NCBI GenBank assembly: GCA_023301205.1
Contig: JALZVC010000083.1
Coordinates: 1-6,613, forward strand
Length of the DNA stretch: 6,613 nucleotides
Origin: Flavobacteriaceae bacterium
Lineage (GTDB): Bacteria; Bacteroidota; Bacteroidia; Flavobacteriales; Flavobacteriaceae
Direction of reading: 5' to 3'
Shown here: positions 6,125 through 6,613 of the stretch, piece after piece
How positions within the stretch are numbered: the first letter of the stretch is position 1
Layout of the letters: each line of letters opens with the position of its first letter
Translations under genes and position numbers: made by a program
The notes under the pieces: model-generated
Databases searched by the model: none
The model's input: only the letters and a program-made list of their open reading frames with translations
Told to the model about the DNA's origin: nothing

Positions 6125-6613
6125 TATGGCAAAAGGCGATCCAAAAATATTACTCATTTATACGGGGGGAACCATAGGGATGATCAAAGATTTTAAAACT
6201 GGGTCTTTGCGTAATTTCAATTTTGGCGACTTACTAAAACACATTCCAGAGTTGCAACTATTAGATTGTGATATTGCAACACATAGTTTTGTTACTCCTA
6301 TAGATAGCTCAAATATGAATCCTAGCTATTGGTCAGATATTGCGATTACTATTAGGGATAATTATAAAGCCTATGATGGTTTTGTTATTTTACATGGTAG
6401 TGATACGATGTCTTATACGGCATCTGCCTTAAGTTTTATGCTAGAAAATTTGTGTAAGCCTGTCATATTTACGGGATCTCAATTGCCTATTGGTGATTTA
6501 CGTACAGATGCAAAAGAAAATTTAATTACATCAATTCAACTTGCTAGTCTGCAAAACAAAGGCATTCCAGTTGTTAAAGAGGTTGGATTGTATTTTGAAT
6601 ACAAACTATATCG
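6120..6613 (+). CDS. ansA: Type I L-asparaginase, N-terminal part (runs off right edge)
   Basis: This is a cytoplasmic asparaginase that hydrolyses L-asparagine to aspartate and ammonia. The frame is open for 164 codons to the window edge. YTGGTIGM (14-21) holds the expected nucleophile T18. HGSDTMSYTASAL (92-104) is the second active-site motif; S94 and D95 stand where E. coli AnsA has Thr-Asp, a conservative change. FTGSQLPIGDLRTDAKENL follows (117-135). There is no signal peptide, and the YTGGTIGM form favours the type I cytoplasmic enzyme over the periplasmic type II. The window ends within a stretch equivalent to YRGNRTTK, so the catalytic lysine should lie just outside. The ATG at 6120 is listed, but the one at 6126 (codon 3) is equally possible because the first ATG may belong to the adjacent palindrome. 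It probably shares the tatD transcript. Confidence 0.93.
   Translation, partial: MNMAKGDPKILLIYTGGTIGMIKDFKTGSLRNFNFGDLLKHIPELQLLDCDIATHSFVTPIDSSNMNPSYWSDIAITIRDNYKAYDGFVILHGSDTMSYTASALSFMLENLCKPVIFTGSQLPIGDLRTDAKENLITSIQLASLQNKGIPVVKEVGLYFEYKLY

Overview
The window looks like chromosomal DNA from a member of the Bacteroidota, most likely a marine Flavobacteriaceae. The reasons are the AT-rich composition, the lack of Shine-Dalgarno sequences before the genes, several copies of the Bacteroidetes -7 promoter box TAnnTTTG, and protein sequences that read like flavobacterial SucA, SucB, TatD and type I asparaginase. Genus-level assignment (Dokdonia-like) is a guess. No mobile element, CRISPR array, tRNA or rRNA is visible.

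Layout, left to right. (1) Positions 1-357, minus strand: the N-terminal 119 residues of a secreted, beta-barrel-like protein that runs off the left edge. (2) Positions 358-471: a divergent promoter region. (3) sucA (472-3225) and sucB/odhB (3347-4567), plus strand: E1 and E2 of the 2-oxoglutarate dehydrogenase complex of the TCA cycle. They are 121 bp apart, and the gap carries inverted repeats and a possible second promoter. E3 (lipoamide dehydrogenase) is not in the window. (4) A 21-bp perfect inverted repeat (4594-4642) acts as a probable two-way terminator. (5) A 35-codon reading frame on the minus strand (4661-4768) would encode one membrane helix. (6) A second, 27-bp perfect inverted repeat (4783-4838) follows. 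(7) A minus-strand single-domain retropepsin-like aspartic protease (stop at 4846) starts from a TTG. (8) A tight divergent promoter region separates it from tatD (5333-6097), which looks leaderless. (9) After a GC-rich palindrome comes a type I asparaginase (from 6120), cut by the right edge.

Only sucA and sucB clearly work together: E1 decarboxylates 2-oxoglutarate on thiamine diphosphate, and E2 passes the succinyl group through its lipoyl arm to CoA. tatD and the asparaginase are probably co-transcribed but have no evident shared pathway. I see no convincing new multi-gene system. The points most worth checking are the 35-aa membrane reading frame between two long hairpins, the interlocked promoters and leaderless start of tatD, the REP-like palindrome that may supply the asparaginase start codon, and the likely misleading database name of the outer-membrane protein beside sucA.
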